DNA of 64,000 nt from contig JAHBXG010000011.1 of NCBI GenBank assembly GCA_019636565.1, positions 1 to 64,000 of the forward strand, read 5' to 3'. The DNA is from Phycisphaeraceae bacterium (GTDB lineage: Bacteria; Planctomycetota; Phycisphaerae; Phycisphaerales; UBA1924). Position 1 is the first letter of the stretch. Every line of letters begins with the position of its first letter. Position numbers and translations under genes: made by a program. Shown here in pieces: positions 8,282 to 18,422 of this stretch. Below the pieces are notes generated by a model, which saw only the letters and a program-made list of their open reading frames with translations, searched no databases and was not told the DNA's origin.

Positions 8282-9253
8282 ATGGTTTTTTCCGCCCTTC
8301 GAGTTCCTGTTTCTTTCGCGAGGCCCGCCGCCGCCCTGACTTTGCTGGCCTGCTGCCTGGGTGCGTGCAGCACCAACCCAACCACCGGACGGTCGCAGCT
8401 GAACATGCTCTCTCGTTCCGACGAAATCCAGATGGGCGTCGATTCCAAGCCGGAGATGCTGAAGGAATACGGTGGCGAGGTCAAGAACTCGGATGCTCGT
8501 GCCTATGTCTCCAATCTGGGCCATCAACTGGCCGCCCAGACCGAGGCGGACAACCCCGGCCTCCCGTGGGAGTTCACGCTGCTCGACAGCGATGTGATTA
8601 ACGCCTTCGCGCTTCCGGGTGGCAAGGTCTTTGTCTCCAAGGGGCTGGCCATCAAGATGACCAACGAAGCGCAGTTGGCCGGCGTGCTCGGACACGAGAT
8701 CGGCCACGTCACCGCTCGCCACATCAACGACAAGATCACCCGCCAGGCCGGTGCCTCTGTCGGTCTGAGCATCTTCAGTGCCGTCATCGGCGGCGGCGGC
8801 GACGCGATCAGCGGGCTTGCGGGCCAAGCCGTCCAGATCAGCCTCCTCAGCTTTGATCGCGATCAGGAAAACGAAGCCGACACGCTGGGTATGCGCTACA
8901 TGGTCAAGATTTTCTACAACCCGATCGGCCAATTGCAGGTGATGGAGATCTTGAAGAAAGAAGCCGGCGCACCGAACCAGCCCGAGTTCCTTTCTACGCA
9001 CCCGATCCCCGACACCCGCATCAAGCGCATCCGGCAACTGATCGATACCGAATACAAGTACACCCAGAACAACCCGCAATACAAACTGAACGAGGAGCAG
9101 TTCAAGACGCAGTTCCTGCCCAAACTCGCTGCACTTCAACACAAAGAATCACTTGCCGCCGCAGGTATCGGCACGCGCATCGAAGACGACGGCAACCCCT
9201 TCCCCCTGATGCCTGATTGGCGGATGTTGGGCGTCGCTGCGGCGGCGCACTAA
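8282..9253 (+). CDS. M48 family metalloprotease, lipoprotein
   Basis: Zinc metallopeptidase of the BepA/LoiP type, expected at the outer membrane or periplasmic face. The start is the ATG after GAGGAGATTCAC. A lipobox (CLGAC, Cys29) ends the signal. The zinc motif is LGHEIGHVTARH (about 137-148), with the downstream Glu in DQENEADTLGMRY (near 198). The tail FLSTHPIPDTRIKRI is the typical M48 C-terminal block. At 323 residues it lacks the TPR domain of BepA. It converges with the dipeptidase gene and overlaps its stop by 4 bp. Confidence 0.9.
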   Translation: MVFSALRVPVSFARPAAALTLLACCLGACSTNPTTGRSQLNMLSRSDEIQMGVDSKPEMLKEYGGEVKNSDARAYVSNLGHQLAAQTEADNPGLPWEFTLLDSDVINAFALPGGKVFVSKGLAIKMTNEAQLAGVLGHEIGHVTARHINDKITRQAGASVGLSIFSAVIGGGGDAISGLAGQAVQISLLSFDRDQENEADTLGMRYMVKIFYNPIGQLQVMEILKKEAGAPNQPEFLSTHPIPDTRIKRIRQLIDTEYKYTQNNPQYKLNEEQFKTQFLPKLAALQHKESLAAAGIGTRIEDDGNPFPLMPDWRMLGVAAAAH

Positions 9254-10376
9254 ACCGTCAGCGCGGAAACCCGGCCCCAGAAGTCGCACCAGTTGCCGAA
9301 AGCAAACCGGTCGACATCTTGCGCGTCCCAGCCACGTTTGGCGAGCGCATCGGTCAACCTTTCAAAGTCCTGCGGCAGATTGATCCCGGCGGGCAACCGC
9401 TCCCGGCTGATGCCTCCATCGGCATCCGATCCAAGACCGACATGGGCGCGCGAGCCGGTGATTTCGCAAATCCTTTCGACGTGCGCGATCGCCTCGTCGA
9501 TGGTTGCGCGCCGGTCGCGTCCGCCGCCCGGGATAAGAAACTGCGAGAGCAGGTTCAGCCCGATCACACCCCCACGCCTGCCGATCTCGCGGATGATCTC
9601 ATCGCGGAGGTGCCTTTGCAGATTCGCCGGCGCACCCGGACCGGCCGCGATGATCGCGCGGCAGTTCGAGTGGGATGCGATGACCGGCTTGTCGGTCATC
9701 TCGAGCAACTCGTCCGTCGCCCGATCCGAAAGGTGCGAGAGATCGTGGACGAGGCCGATGCGGTCCATCTCGCGCACAAGTTCCTGGCCCGCGGGCGTAA
9801 TGCCGACCTTGTTCGTCGCCGGGTCTTCGCTGTTACCCGTTGCGTAACGCGAGCTCTTCGCCCACGTCAGCCCGATCGCAACGACTCCTTCGCTCGCCCA
9901 CCATTCCAGTTCGCGGGGCGAACGGATCGGGTCGGCGTTTTCCATCAGGATGCCGATCCGCAGCGCCGGGCTTCGTGCCCCCTTCGTCAGGCGCTCGACT
10001 CTGACTCCAACCGGCGGAGCGACCACCTCGCTCACGCCCATCCCGCCCCGCAACTCTCCGGTGCCCGGAACAACATGCAGCGCATCGCAGAGGTCGATCG
10101 CGATCAGCCCTTTGTCGGCCCACGTCAGATAGACCTCAAGCTGTGCCTTGCCGACAACGTGCGCTCTGGCCTCATCGGCATATCCCTCCGGGCCTTTTCC
10201 GTCGCGCTCGGTGAAAATCGTGGCGAGCGCGAATCGCACGTTGCCATCGCGGAGCGAAAGCAGCGTCACGCACGCGGGCTGATCCGGACCACCAGATTCA
10301 AGCGGCTCGATGGCGAGCATGTCACGCCGATTGACGGCGAGATACGCGAGATCGAGATGGGAATCGAAGAAGACGC

Positions 10377-10380
<4 letters not shown>
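9250..10380 (-). CDS. M19 membrane-dipeptidase family protein
   Basis: Zinc dipeptidase of the renal-dipeptidase family, 376 residues. Visible metal-site features are the N-terminal DSHLDLA (HxD), the block [19 protein letters not shown] followed by [12 protein letters not shown], and the late [10 protein letters not shown]. No signal peptide is visible, so a cytoplasmic enzyme is inferred. Its start overlaps the stop of the CoA-transferase subunit by 4 nt (ATGA), implying coupled translation with a gene of unrelated function. Confidence 0.88.
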
Positions 10381-11039
<659 letters not shown>

Positions 11040-11048
11040 GAGGAAAGT

Positions 11049-12206
11049 TTAGTGTGTGCCAGGCAGCTCCGAAAGATCGAACTCCGTTTCAATTTCAAAG
11101 CTGCGGACCAGTTGCGCCGTCGGATCTAGTGACGGATTCTTGATTAGATCTGATGGCAAAATACCGGACGACAATCTTCCGCCGGAATGAAGAAAGGCCC
11201 AAACGACCGCCCGCACCTTTGGCTTACTCGGTGGCACGTCCTTTGACTCATGCGGCACAAAGGCCTCGAGCGGCGCATATGCAACCAGCGACCGCATATC
11301 CGTAAAAGAGGGGGCTTCAACAAAATTGAACGCTTTCGTGTGCCAATCTTTTTTCGCCACGAAGGTCTTCCGCCAACCATCGCCGAACGCAACGCTCTGT
11401 CCGGAAGGCCCAATCCACACCCGATCAACCACAAGAACGACTGGGCCGAACCCGTCACGATCCGAGTCCACGATGTTCAGCTCAATTCGCGCGATTTCGT
11501 CGTACGGAGCGCGAGTAACGCGCAGCTGCCCACGAAATCGCTTCTGAAAATACTCGTTCTGCAGAGATGCGGAGATCTTTCCGGCACGAAATTCGCTCGC
11601 AAGCCAGCGCGAGTACTCCGAGCTCGACTCCGCCAAATTCATCCGTTGAACAACGAATTGAGCCAGTCTGTCAGTCTGGTTTTGATTGAGTGTCCTCCGC
11701 CGGATTTCATCCCAGTGGCGCTGCCAGCGGAACCAAGGACCATCACCACGAACAACTGATTCGATCAACACATCTGTCGGAAGTGCCGAGAGAAAGCTGT
11801 GGTTCAACACCCCGTAGGAAACGGCCAGAATTCCAGCGATTGCCAGTACACTCCAAAACGCGATCCAGTGGCGTGATCCGACAATTCGCCCTCGGCGCAA
11901 GTCGCTCGACCAGACTCGTCCGCATTCCGGACAATTTGCGGGGTGGGCTACTCCCGCATCCGCACCGTACGCGAATTCGTACTCACAGCCGCGGCAATGC
12001 ATACTTTGGCCGCTGCGTTTGCGTGATGCAATCCATGCGAACTGCGGACCAAGCACCGCGAGCAAACCGAAGTATCCCAGGAACATTCCGAATTTGCCGG
12101 AATCCAAAAACCAGAAGAGTGCCCAAACCTGCGCGGGAATCGAGATGATCCACCATGCAATCAGCCATTTGGGCGGTCGACCGACATCAAGCCACCAAGG
12201 ACGCAT
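11049..12206 (-). CDS. Hypothetical membrane protein with zinc ribbon
   Basis: A 385-residue protein, not assigned to a named family. Two hydrophobic segments open it (about 13-35 and 39-60), followed by a cytoplasmic-type zinc ribbon CRGC...CPEC (about 71-95), a third hydrophobic segment (WIAFWSVLAIAGILAVSYGV, about 113-132), and a roughly 250-residue soluble C-terminal domain. Membrane proteins with an internal CxxC...CPEC knuckle are common in planctomycete genomes. Codon use is more AT-rich than its neighbours. The CoA-transferase follows after 9 bp. Confidence 0.7.
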   Translation of the reverse strand: MRPWWLDVGRPPKWLIAWWIISIPAQVWALFWFLDSGKFGMFLGYFGLLAVLGPQFAWIASRKRSGQSMHCRGCEYEFAYGADAGVAHPANCPECGRVWSSDLRRGRIVGSRHWIAFWSVLAIAGILAVSYGVLNHSFLSALPTDVLIESVVRGDGPWFRWQRHWDEIRRRTLNQNQTDRLAQFVVQRMNLAESSSEYSRWLASEFRAGKISASLQNEYFQKRFRGQLRVTRAPYDEIARIELNIVDSDRDGFGPVVLVVDRVWIGPSGQSVAFGDGWRKTFVAKKDWHTKAFNFVEAPSFTDMRSLVAYAPLEAFVPHESKDVPPSKPKVRAVVWAFLHSGGRLSSGILPSDLIKNPSLDPTAQLVRSFEIETEFDLSELPGTH

Positions 12207-12234
12207 ACATTATTTCTACCAGAAGCGCGCGAAA

Positions 12235-13008
12235 TCAGCTTCCGCTGCCACCCTGCTTCGGCTGGCTCACCACCGCCTCGTCCATCACATAGAGCCCGAC
12301 CAGCCAGTCGCCGACCAGATACGGCTTCACGCTCAGTCGGCCGGTGACGGTGCCGTATGTCGCCATCCGCTGTTCCTTGGTCGCGGCATCCTTCAGATGC
12401 ACCTCGATCGCGTCGTACGGGGTCGGCGGGATGCCGATGCAGCAGCCGTCCCACTGGTTCAGCATCGAGAGCATTTCTTTCGGTTCTTTCACATAGATCG
12501 GGAACGCGACATACCCGGTCACAGTCACGTACTGGCCATCCAGCATCTGCACGCTGTCCGGAATCTTCTTCTGGCCCTTGCGCGGGTCGTACACCTCTGC
12601 TGCCGAGGTGAGATGGTCCCACGTGGTGATGAACGGATCTTCGAGCGTTCCCTTGCCCTTCACCGCGAAGCGCTCGTCGATAACGAGCGTGCCATCGGGC
12701 TTGCTTGTTGCCTTGAGCGCGGGAAAGTGCTGCTGAAGCAAAGCCAGATCGCCCACCGCCCCCGGGGCGAGCGCGGGCGCCGCAGGCTCCGCCTTGGCGC
12801 TCTTCGCATTTGCCTTCGCTCCATCCTTGGTTGCCGACTTGGAAGCGTCCGCAGACTCGGCCTTCGTAGTTGCAGCAGGTGCAGCCGGCGCCGCGGCCGC
12901 CGGGCTTTCGGGCGGGATCGCGGGCGCTGATCCGGGGGTATCGCCACCAAGCGCGGCATTCGCCAGCCCGCACACCACGCCCATCGAAGCAATCAGCACG
13001 TTCTTCAT
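12235..13008 (-). CDS. DUF3299 exported protein of a putative metal ABC operon
   Basis: A 257-residue exported protein. The signal peptide is MKNVLIASMGVVCGLANA; an Ala/Pro/Lys-rich linker runs to about residue 95, and the DUF3299 domain follows with its hallmark WDGCCIGIPPTPYDAIEV. The start is the ATG 8 nt behind GGAG. The permease and ATPase lie directly upstream on the same strand. By family knowledge, DUF3299 proteins accompany MacB-like ABC transporters in zinc-starvation operons such as PA4063-PA4066 of Pseudomonas aeruginosa, which supports a zinc-related role here. Confidence 0.82.
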   Translation of the reverse strand: MKNVLIASMGVVCGLANAALGGDTPGSAPAIPPESPAAAAPAAPAATTKAESADASKSATKDGAKANAKSAKAEPAAPALAPGAVGDLALLQQHFPALKATSKPDGTLVIDERFAVKGKGTLEDPFITTWDHLTSAAEVYDPRKGQKKIPDSVQMLDGQYVTVTGYVAFPIYVKEPKEMLSMLNQWDGCCIGIPPTPYDAIEVHLKDAATKEQRMATYGTVTGRLSVKPYLVGDWLVGLYVMDEAVVSQPKQGGSGS

Positions 13009-13050
13009 TCCATCGCTCCGCCGCAAGGTGCGGGAACTCACCGACGAGTG

Positions 13051-14424
13051 TCAGCCCAACGGTCTCAGATTCTTCGCCACGCTGGTTCGATACGCCACAA
13101 ATGCGGGCAAAAGACCCGCAATTCCCGCGAGGAGAATGGCTCCGCCCACCACATAAACCCCCATCAAGGGGGCAATCGACGGCTCGATAACTAGCCCCAG
13201 CCTCGCCTTCATCTCGGAAGCCACGATTCGGGCTCCGATCAGGGCTGCCACCACACCGAAAGCCGCGCCGATCGCGCCGAGCAGCAGAGACTCGGCCAAC
13301 ACGAGCCGGAAAATCCGCCCGGCGCTCGCGCCGAGCACCCGCAGCACCGCGATCTGCCGCCGGCGCTGCTCCATCGAGTTGTACAGCGCCAACAGGATCG
13401 AAATGCCCGAACTTGCCGCCACCACCGCCGCCATCGCGATCAGGATCTGATCGACGCTGCCAACAATGGCGAAGAGCTTGTTGATCTCCTGCGTCGGCTG
13501 CGCGACGGTGATCGTCGGATCCGTCCGCATCTGCGAAAAAACAACGGGGATCATGGCCGACGAATCCGACCCCGGACGCGTCATCACCCGCGCGTAAACG
13601 CCCGTGATTTTCTTGTCGCTATCGATCAGGTCGGCCTCGGTTGTGAGCGCCTCGTGCCCATGATCATGATCGTGCTCGTGCCCGTGCTCCTCTTCCTTGT
13701 TCCCCGCCCCGGCATCTCTCAGGTGCTCTTCCTTTTCCCGCCGGTCGTGCGCGTGCAGTATCCACGCGCTGGTGATCCCGGTGATCAACGCCCGATCGTG
13801 CGCCCCACCCGTCGGCTCCAGAATTCCAACGACCTCGAACTTGTACTCTTCATGCACGTGGGGCGCCGGCTGCTCGCCGGAGATCCCTTCTTCCTGCATC
13901 TGGGCCCGAGTCTTTGGCATGCCGTGCGTCAGCGCGATTTTGTCGCCGACCTTGAGCCCCGTCGCCTCCGCGGCACGAAAGCCCAGGACGATCTCAAAGT
14001 CTTTGTCGAAAAATCGCCCCGATTTCAGCCGCCAAGTTTCGTCGGGACCCGGCTTGAACTTGGTAAAGAAATCGCCGGTCGTCGCGAACACCGGCAATCC
14101 CCGGTAACTGTCCCCGATCTGCGTCGGGATGAAATACTCCCACGGCGCCTTGGCCGCGAGTTGCTCAAACTTCGCATGCTCCAACGGCCGGCGCGGCGGT
14201 GCCGCGAGAAACACCGAGTTCAGGATCGCCGTCAAAGGGTCGCTGTCGGCACTGACCAGCATGTGCATGTTGCCGCTGCCGCGCTCGAACGCCGCCCGTC
14301 CGCTGTCACGCATCATGAACAGCACGAGCATGAGCGCGACGGCAACCGCCACCGACAGCGAGGTGAACACGGTGCTCAACTTGCGGGCAGCGAGGCTTCT
14401 TCGGATGATCGTGAAGTCGTTCAT
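13051..14424 (-). CDS. FtsX/MacB-type ABC permease with His-rich loop
   Basis: A 457-residue permease with the MacB/LolC topology: TM1 at about 19-38, a large extracytoplasmic domain, then three TM segments (about 337-362, 383-407, 425-448). The extracytoplasmic domain holds an unusual HGHEHDHDHGHE run (residues 247-258, six His in twelve residues) after another HVHEE and ILHAHD, a likely Zn/Ni-binding loop. It overlaps the ATPase gene by 4 nt and precedes the DUF3299 gene by 42 bp. The arrangement matches Zur-controlled permease operons; no DUF2796 binding protein is present, so the loop may do that job (inference). Confidence 0.88.
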   Translation of the reverse strand: MNDFTIIRRSLAARKLSTVFTSLSVAVAVALMLVLFMMRDSGRAAFERGSGNMHMLVSADSDPLTAILNSVFLAAPPRRPLEHAKFEQLAAKAPWEYFIPTQIGDSYRGLPVFATTGDFFTKFKPGPDETWRLKSGRFFDKDFEIVLGFRAAEATGLKVGDKIALTHGMPKTRAQMQEEGISGEQPAPHVHEEYKFEVVGILEPTGGAHDRALITGITSAWILHAHDRREKEEHLRDAGAGNKEEEHGHEHDHDHGHEALTTEADLIDSDKKITGVYARVMTRPGSDSSAMIPVVFSQMRTDPTITVAQPTQEINKLFAIVGSVDQILIAMAAVVAASSGISILLALYNSMEQRRRQIAVLRVLGASAGRIFRLVLAESLLLGAIGAAFGVVAALIGARIVASEMKARLGLVIEPSIAPLMGVYVVGGAILLAGIAGLLPAFVAYRTSVAKNLRPLG

Positions 14425-15116
14425 GCCCCCGCTCCCGTTCCGGTCGCGATCGGGCGCCGCAAATCATCAAGCGATTCCACGCGCGGAAAGCGGGCCTTCA
14501 TCGCCGGATCGTGGCTCGTACACAAGAGAGCCGCACCGGATTCCGAGCACGTCCGCTGGATCAATTCGATTGCCGCGGCCGAATTCTCCGGGTCCAGGCT
14601 CGCGGTCGGCTCATCCGCCAGCACCAGCGCCGGGCGACATGCCACCGCTCGCGCAACAGCCACCCGCTGCTGCTGCCCGACCGACATCGTCTCGACCAGC
14701 GCGTCGGGCTTGGCGATCCCCAAGGACTTGAGCAGCCCCAAGGCGTGCCCCCGATGCTCGTGGCGCGGCAACTCCCCGAACATCAACGCCGCCAGCACGT
14801 TCTCGAGCGCACTGAATCCCTGCAGCAGATTGAACGTCTGAAAGATCATGCCGATGTGAGCGCCGCGAAACCGGTCGCGGGCCGCGCCGTGCAGCGCGTG
14901 CATCTCTTTCCCGGCCACACGGACCGTGCCGCGCCGCGGATCAACAAGCCCGGCGATGATCTGCAGGATGGTGCTTTTTCCGGTGCCCGAGCCACCCGTG
15001 AGAAGCACCTGCTCTCCCGGCTCAAGCCGGAGCGCTGCGATCGCGATTTCGAAGTGATTCCGCCCGTATGTGAAGTGCAAGTCGTCGATCGCGAGCGCTG
15101 TTGCGGGTGTGTTCAT
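14421..15116 (-). CDS. ABC transporter ATPase (LolD/MacB type)
   Basis: ATP-binding subunit for the adjacent permease, 231 residues from the chosen ATG (MNTPATALAIDDLHFTYGR). A longer frame exists upstream but has no similarity. Walker A is GGSGTGKST (41-49), the signature is MSVGQQQRVAVARA, and Walker B is LVLADEPTASLD, followed by the H-loop TSHDP. There is no obvious Shine-Dalgarno site at this ATG. The stop overlaps the permease start by 4 nt. Confidence 0.9.
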   Translation of the reverse strand: MNTPATALAIDDLHFTYGRNHFEIAIAALRLEPGEQVLLTGGSGTGKSTILQIIAGLVDPRRGTVRVAGKEMHALHGAARDRFRGAHIGMIFQTFNLLQGFSALENVLAALMFGELPRHEHRGHALGLLKSLGIAKPDALVETMSVGQQQRVAVARAVACRPALVLADEPTASLDPENSAAAIELIQRTCSESGAALLCTSHDPAMKARFPRVESLDDLRRPIATGTGAGA

Positions 15117-15163
15117 TTGTGAGATTGCCGTTTGAGGATAGAGCCTGATCGCCTCGGAGCGGC

Positions 15164-16003
15164 TCAGGTATCGGGACAAAGCAACGCGTCGTACGCCGTG
15201 ACGAATATCAGGAAATCAGAGTCATCGGTCACCCAGTCGCCGTTCAGATCGGCCGGGCAGCTCGGCGGATCGCAGAGAAGGTAGTTGTACGCGACGATGA
15301 AAATACCGAAATCAGTGTCGTCCACCAGGCCGTCGTCATTGAGATCGGCGGGGCAAGCGGGAGACCACACGTTCGCGCGGGCCCAAGAGGCTGCGGCCAG
15401 CCACTCGGCGTCGTCCGCATTCTGCGAGAACACCACCCAGAATGGGCGACTCGGTTCAAGGCCAGCCTGCGTGGACCAGAACTCCAGTTCGAGCAGATAA
15501 ATCCCGTCCGATGCCGGTTCGAGCAGCGTGAACCCCGGATGCTGATGAAACTGTCCCTCAGAGCCCCCCGCACCGCTCACTGCGAGCGAGAAGCCGGCGA
15601 CCGGTTCGTCGTTCAACGGAGAAAGGCTTGTGTTGGCGCTCGGGCCAAGCCGGATCTGTATTCGCTCTGGAGGAATCCCTTCGGGGCCCGAAGGAAACGA
15701 AGCACCATCCCACTTGCGCAGCGCCTTGCGGATATTGAACCCGATTCGGCTCCCGCCCGCGAACACCCCGACCTCCGACTCAAAGCCGGGTTCGTTCGTG
15801 AAGTTCGGAGCAATATCGAACGCCGCAAGAAACACGCGCGGAGACAGGACTGTCACAACGTCTGTTCCCTGAACCTGGAACACGCCCGTCGCGATCCGGC
15901 CGCCGGAAACCCCAAGCGCAATGTCGTCCAGATGCTGCGCCCGCGCCGAAGCACCAGCAACGCACACACTCAGCATTGCAACACTCATCACCATGCTCTT
16001 CAT
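15164..16003 (-). CDS. GC-type dockerin-like exported protein
   Basis: A 279-residue secreted protein. The start is the ATG 7 nt behind GAGGAG. A signal peptide (MKSMVMSVAMLSVCVAGASARAQ) leads into an approximately 190-residue beta-rich domain of unknown function. Two dockerin-like repeats close the protein: CPADLNDDGLVDDTDFGIF and CPADLNGDWVTDDSDFLIF, each with a D-x-N/D-x-D calcium loop and terminal Cys. This dockerin variant is a hallmark of Phycisphaerae exported proteins; whether it binds a cohesin here is unknown. It lies 47 bp upstream of the ABC ATPase start, on the same strand. Confidence 0.85.
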   Translation of the reverse strand: MKSMVMSVAMLSVCVAGASARAQHLDDIALGVSGGRIATGVFQVQGTDVVTVLSPRVFLAAFDIAPNFTNEPGFESEVGVFAGGSRIGFNIRKALRKWDGASFPSGPEGIPPERIQIRLGPSANTSLSPLNDEPVAGFSLAVSGAGGSEGQFHQHPGFTLLEPASDGIYLLELEFWSTQAGLEPSRPFWVVFSQNADDAEWLAAASWARANVWSPACPADLNDDGLVDDTDFGIFIVAYNYLLCDPPSCPADLNGDWVTDDSDFLIFVTAYDALLCPDT

Positions 16004-16104
16004 CCAATGACTCCTCATTCCTTCTCCGTGAAACTCCGCCGTTTCCGCAACTCCGCGTTCTCTCCCGCTCTTTCGATCTTCCCTGCACATCGCCGAACGA
16101 CTCT

Positions 16105-16965
16105 CTACCTCGCCACCCGCGGCAGAAACCGATTCCGCTCGTAGTCGGTGTACACCTCTCGAAATCGCTGCGTCGCGGCATGGCCATCCAGGTACCCGTA
16201 GTTGGAGAGCCCGTTCCACGATGCGGGCTTTCCCCCGTGCGCCGCGAGATCTGCTTGTGTCGCCGCGATCGCCGGCGCCGAATCCGGGGGACCGTCCCCC
16301 CACTCCGCGCTGTGCACGTGATCGCTCTTGGCGTACTTTGCTGTCGCGGTCTGCGTTTGCGTCATCTGCAGAAAGTGCACCGTCGTCGAAGGTGAATCGA
16401 TCTTGCTCAGGTTGTTGAATGGCTCTCGAGGTTCAAGCCCCGGGCTCGTCGTTGTTGTCAGCCACTCGTTCAGCCCGTAGCTCGTCCAACGCGCCAGTTG
16501 CGTGAGCGGAACGTTTCGACCCGCAGCAAGCAACCCCGTGAAATCGTCCAGGGTGTACCCGGGGTCGCTTCCCCTCTGCGAATACGCCCAGAACTCGCTC
16601 CGGTCCACGGGCGAGCGCACGTTGACCGTGCCCCCGTAAAACGGCTTGAGTGTGTTGATCCACGACCCGTTGATCGACGCGAGACTCGGAGGCCCTCCGT
16701 GCGCGAGACCGGCATCCACGAACGCGCCCTTGTAGGTATCCGCATACAGGGCATGCGCAACCTCGATCTGGCGGACGTTGCTCAGGCAGACGAGCGTGCG
16801 GGCCGACTTTCGCGCCTGCCCAAGCGCGGGAAGGAGCAGACTGATAAGCGTTGCGATCACGGCAATGACCACGAGCAGTTCGATCAGCGTGAACCCGGCG
16901 GATGCGCCGCGGCACCCGGATCGCCCCTCCGCTTGTCGAAAATGAGAATTCATTCTCAAAAACAT
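16105..16965 (-). CDS. Prepilin-type N-terminal cleavage/methylation protein
   Basis: Pseudopilin-like protein, 286 residues from the ATG preceded by CCGGGGT; an alternative ATG lies four codons later. The leader ends in [20 protein letters not shown] (about 24-43) with the conserved Glu5, so prepilin peptidase should cut after the Gly. The body has the planctomycete pattern [22 protein letters not shown] and a C-terminal [13 protein letters not shown]. Such proteins occur in large numbers in planctomycetes with unknown cargo. It precedes the dockerin gene on the same strand and is divergent from the LOG-family gene. Confidence 0.88.
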   Translation of the reverse strand: MFLRMNSHFRQAEGRSGCRGASAGFTLIELLVVIAVIATLISLLLPALGQARKSARTLVCLSNVRQIEVAHALYADTYKGAFVDAGLAHGGPPSLASINGSWINTLKPFYGGTVNVRSPVDRSEFWAYSQRGSDPGYTLDDFTGLLAAGRNVPLTQLARWTSYGLNEWLTTTTSPGLEPREPFNNLSKIDSPSTTVHFLQMTQTQTATAKYAKSDHVHSAEWGDGPPDSAPAIAATQADLAAHGGKPASWNGLSNYGYLDGHAATQRFREVYTDYERNRFLPRVAR

Positions 16966-17035
16966 ACCCCGGTTCTTTCGCTCCGGCAAGCGCCCGGGTT
17001 CGCCTCTTCGCTACATTGCCTGCCTGGAACCCAAA

Positions 17036-17863
17036 ATGCCCGAGGACCCCGACTTACTTCAATCCCTTCCCCACACCCCCGAGCCCGTCATTTCCGGCAA
17101 GTCGCCCCTCGGAGCTCCGGCAACCGGCAGCGCGTGGGGGAAGAGCGCCTCGACTCACGATGCCCGCGAATTCCTTTCAGGCCCGCTGAGCCGCACGGCG
17201 GAATTGCTGCGGATCGGGCGGATCGGCATGGAATTCCTGCGGGGCTTTCGGTCGCTGCACTTTGTCGGGCCTTGTATCACCGTTTTCGGCTCGGCCCGAT
17301 TCGAGCCGGGCCACATGTACTACGAACTGGCGCGAGAAGTCGGCTCCAAGATCGCGGGCCTGGGGCTGACGACGATGACCGGAGGCGGGCCGGGCATCAT
17401 GGAGGCGGCCAATCGCGGCGCGAAGGAAGCGGGCGGGCGCAGCATCGGTTGCAACATCATCCTGCCCCACGAGCAGAAGCCCAATCCGTACGTTGATCAG
17501 TTTGTCGATTTCCGCTACTTCTTCGTCCGCAAAGTGATGCTGGTGAAGTACTCGTACGGCTTTGTAATTCTGCCGGGGGGCTTCGGCACCCTCGACGAAT
17601 TCTTCGAGGTTCTCACGCTGGTTCAGACCAAAAAGGTCGAACGCTTCCCGCTCGTGCTGGTCGGCCGAAAGTACTGGGAGCCGCTCATCGAGTTTATGAA
17701 GTGCCGCCTCATCGACAGGAGCACGATCAACCCCGAGGACATCGATCTTTTCTCGGTGACCGACTCACCCGACGAGGTCGAATCGATGCTGTGGCAAGGC
17801 GTTGAACAAAGCGCCAGGCGTCAGAAGCAGGCACCCAGGCGCTGGTGGCTTCTCGGCGAGTAG
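17036..17863 (+). CDS. LOG-family (TIGR00730) Rossmann-fold protein
   Basis: A 275-residue nucleotide-binding protein of the lysine-decarboxylase-like/LOG family; characterised members are cytokinin riboside 5'-monophosphate phosphoribohydrolases. Signatures are TVFGSARFEPGH-like (CITVFGSARFEPG), TGGGPGIMEAANRGA and the active-site PGGFGTLDEFFE. About 75 residues of polar, Pro/Ser-rich N-terminus precede the fold and may be partly untranslated; no strong ribosome-binding site marks the start. The substrate is unknown. Confidence 0.85.
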   Translation: MPEDPDLLQSLPHTPEPVISGKSPLGAPATGSAWGKSASTHDAREFLSGPLSRTAELLRIGRIGMEFLRGFRSLHFVGPCITVFGSARFEPGHMYYELAREVGSKIAGLGLTTMTGGGPGIMEAANRGAKEAGGRSIGCNIILPHEQKPNPYVDQFVDFRYFFVRKVMLVKYSYGFVILPGGFGTLDEFFEVLTLVQTKKVERFPLVLVGRKYWEPLIEFMKCRLIDRSTINPEDIDLFSVTDSPDEVESMLWQGVEQSARRQKQAPRRWWLLGE

Positions 17864-17925
17864 CCCGCACCCCACCCGCTCAATCCCCGCGTTGTCCCGC
17901 CTGAATTGAAGCTTGATTTGCACGC

Positions 17926-17956
17926 GATCGCATCGCCATGGCGGCGAATTGCGATC
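17926..17956 (-). terminator. Strong hairpin directly after greA stop
   Basis: GATCGCA-TCGCC and GGCGA-(AT)-TGCGATC pair over 12 bp with a 2-nt bulge and the loop ATGGC, immediately after the greA stop codon and facing the convergent LOG-family gene. No T-run follows, so termination by this stem alone is uncertain. Confidence 0.45.
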
Positions 17957-18421
17957 TCATGAAATCTCAAGAATCTCGAATCGCTTCGTGCCGCGCGGCG
18001 CGCTCACCCGGATCACGTCACCGACGCGGGCTTTCATCATCGCTTCACCCATCGGGCTGCTGGCCGTCACTTCGACGAAATCCGCGGAACCCGACGATTC
18101 GCCGACCAACTTGTACATGTCGACGTCCTCATCATCCAGGTCTTTCATCTTCACCGTCGAACCGATGAAGACCGTGCCACCGGCCGCCTTCTGCATCGCG
18201 TCGTCGATCACTTTTACCTGGGAAAGTCGCTGCTCGAGCCGCCGGATCTCGGCCTCTTCCATCCCCTGCTGCTCGCGCGCGGCGTGATAGTCGCCATTTT
18301 CCTTCAGGTCGCCCAGCTCGCGTGCCTCCGCGATCCGCTTGGAAATGACGGCCCGATTGGCGACCAGGTCCGCCAGACGCTGGTCGAGATGCTCTTTTTC
18401 CGATTTGCTCAGCAGTTCCAT
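17957..18421 (-). CDS. greA: Transcription elongation factor GreA
   Basis: Factor that enters the RNA polymerase secondary channel and triggers cleavage of backtracked RNA. The 154-residue product has the coiled-coil N-domain ending in the acidic tip ELGDLKENGDYHAAREQQ and the globular C-domain (VFIGSTVKMKDL...SSPMGEAMMKARVGDVIRV). I chose the ATG with GGGA upstream; an ATG four codons earlier has no ribosome site. The start lies one base behind the stop of the upstream membrane-protein gene (TGAGATG), so the two are probably coupled. Confidence 0.94.
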   Translation of the reverse strand: MELLSKSEKEHLDQRLADLVANRAVISKRIAEARELGDLKENGDYHAAREQQGMEEAEIRRLEQRLSQVKVIDDAMQKAAGGTVFIGSTVKMKDLDDEDVDMYKLVGESSGSADFVEVTASSPMGEAMMKARVGDVIRVSAPRGTKRFEILEIS

Positions 18422-18422
18422 C

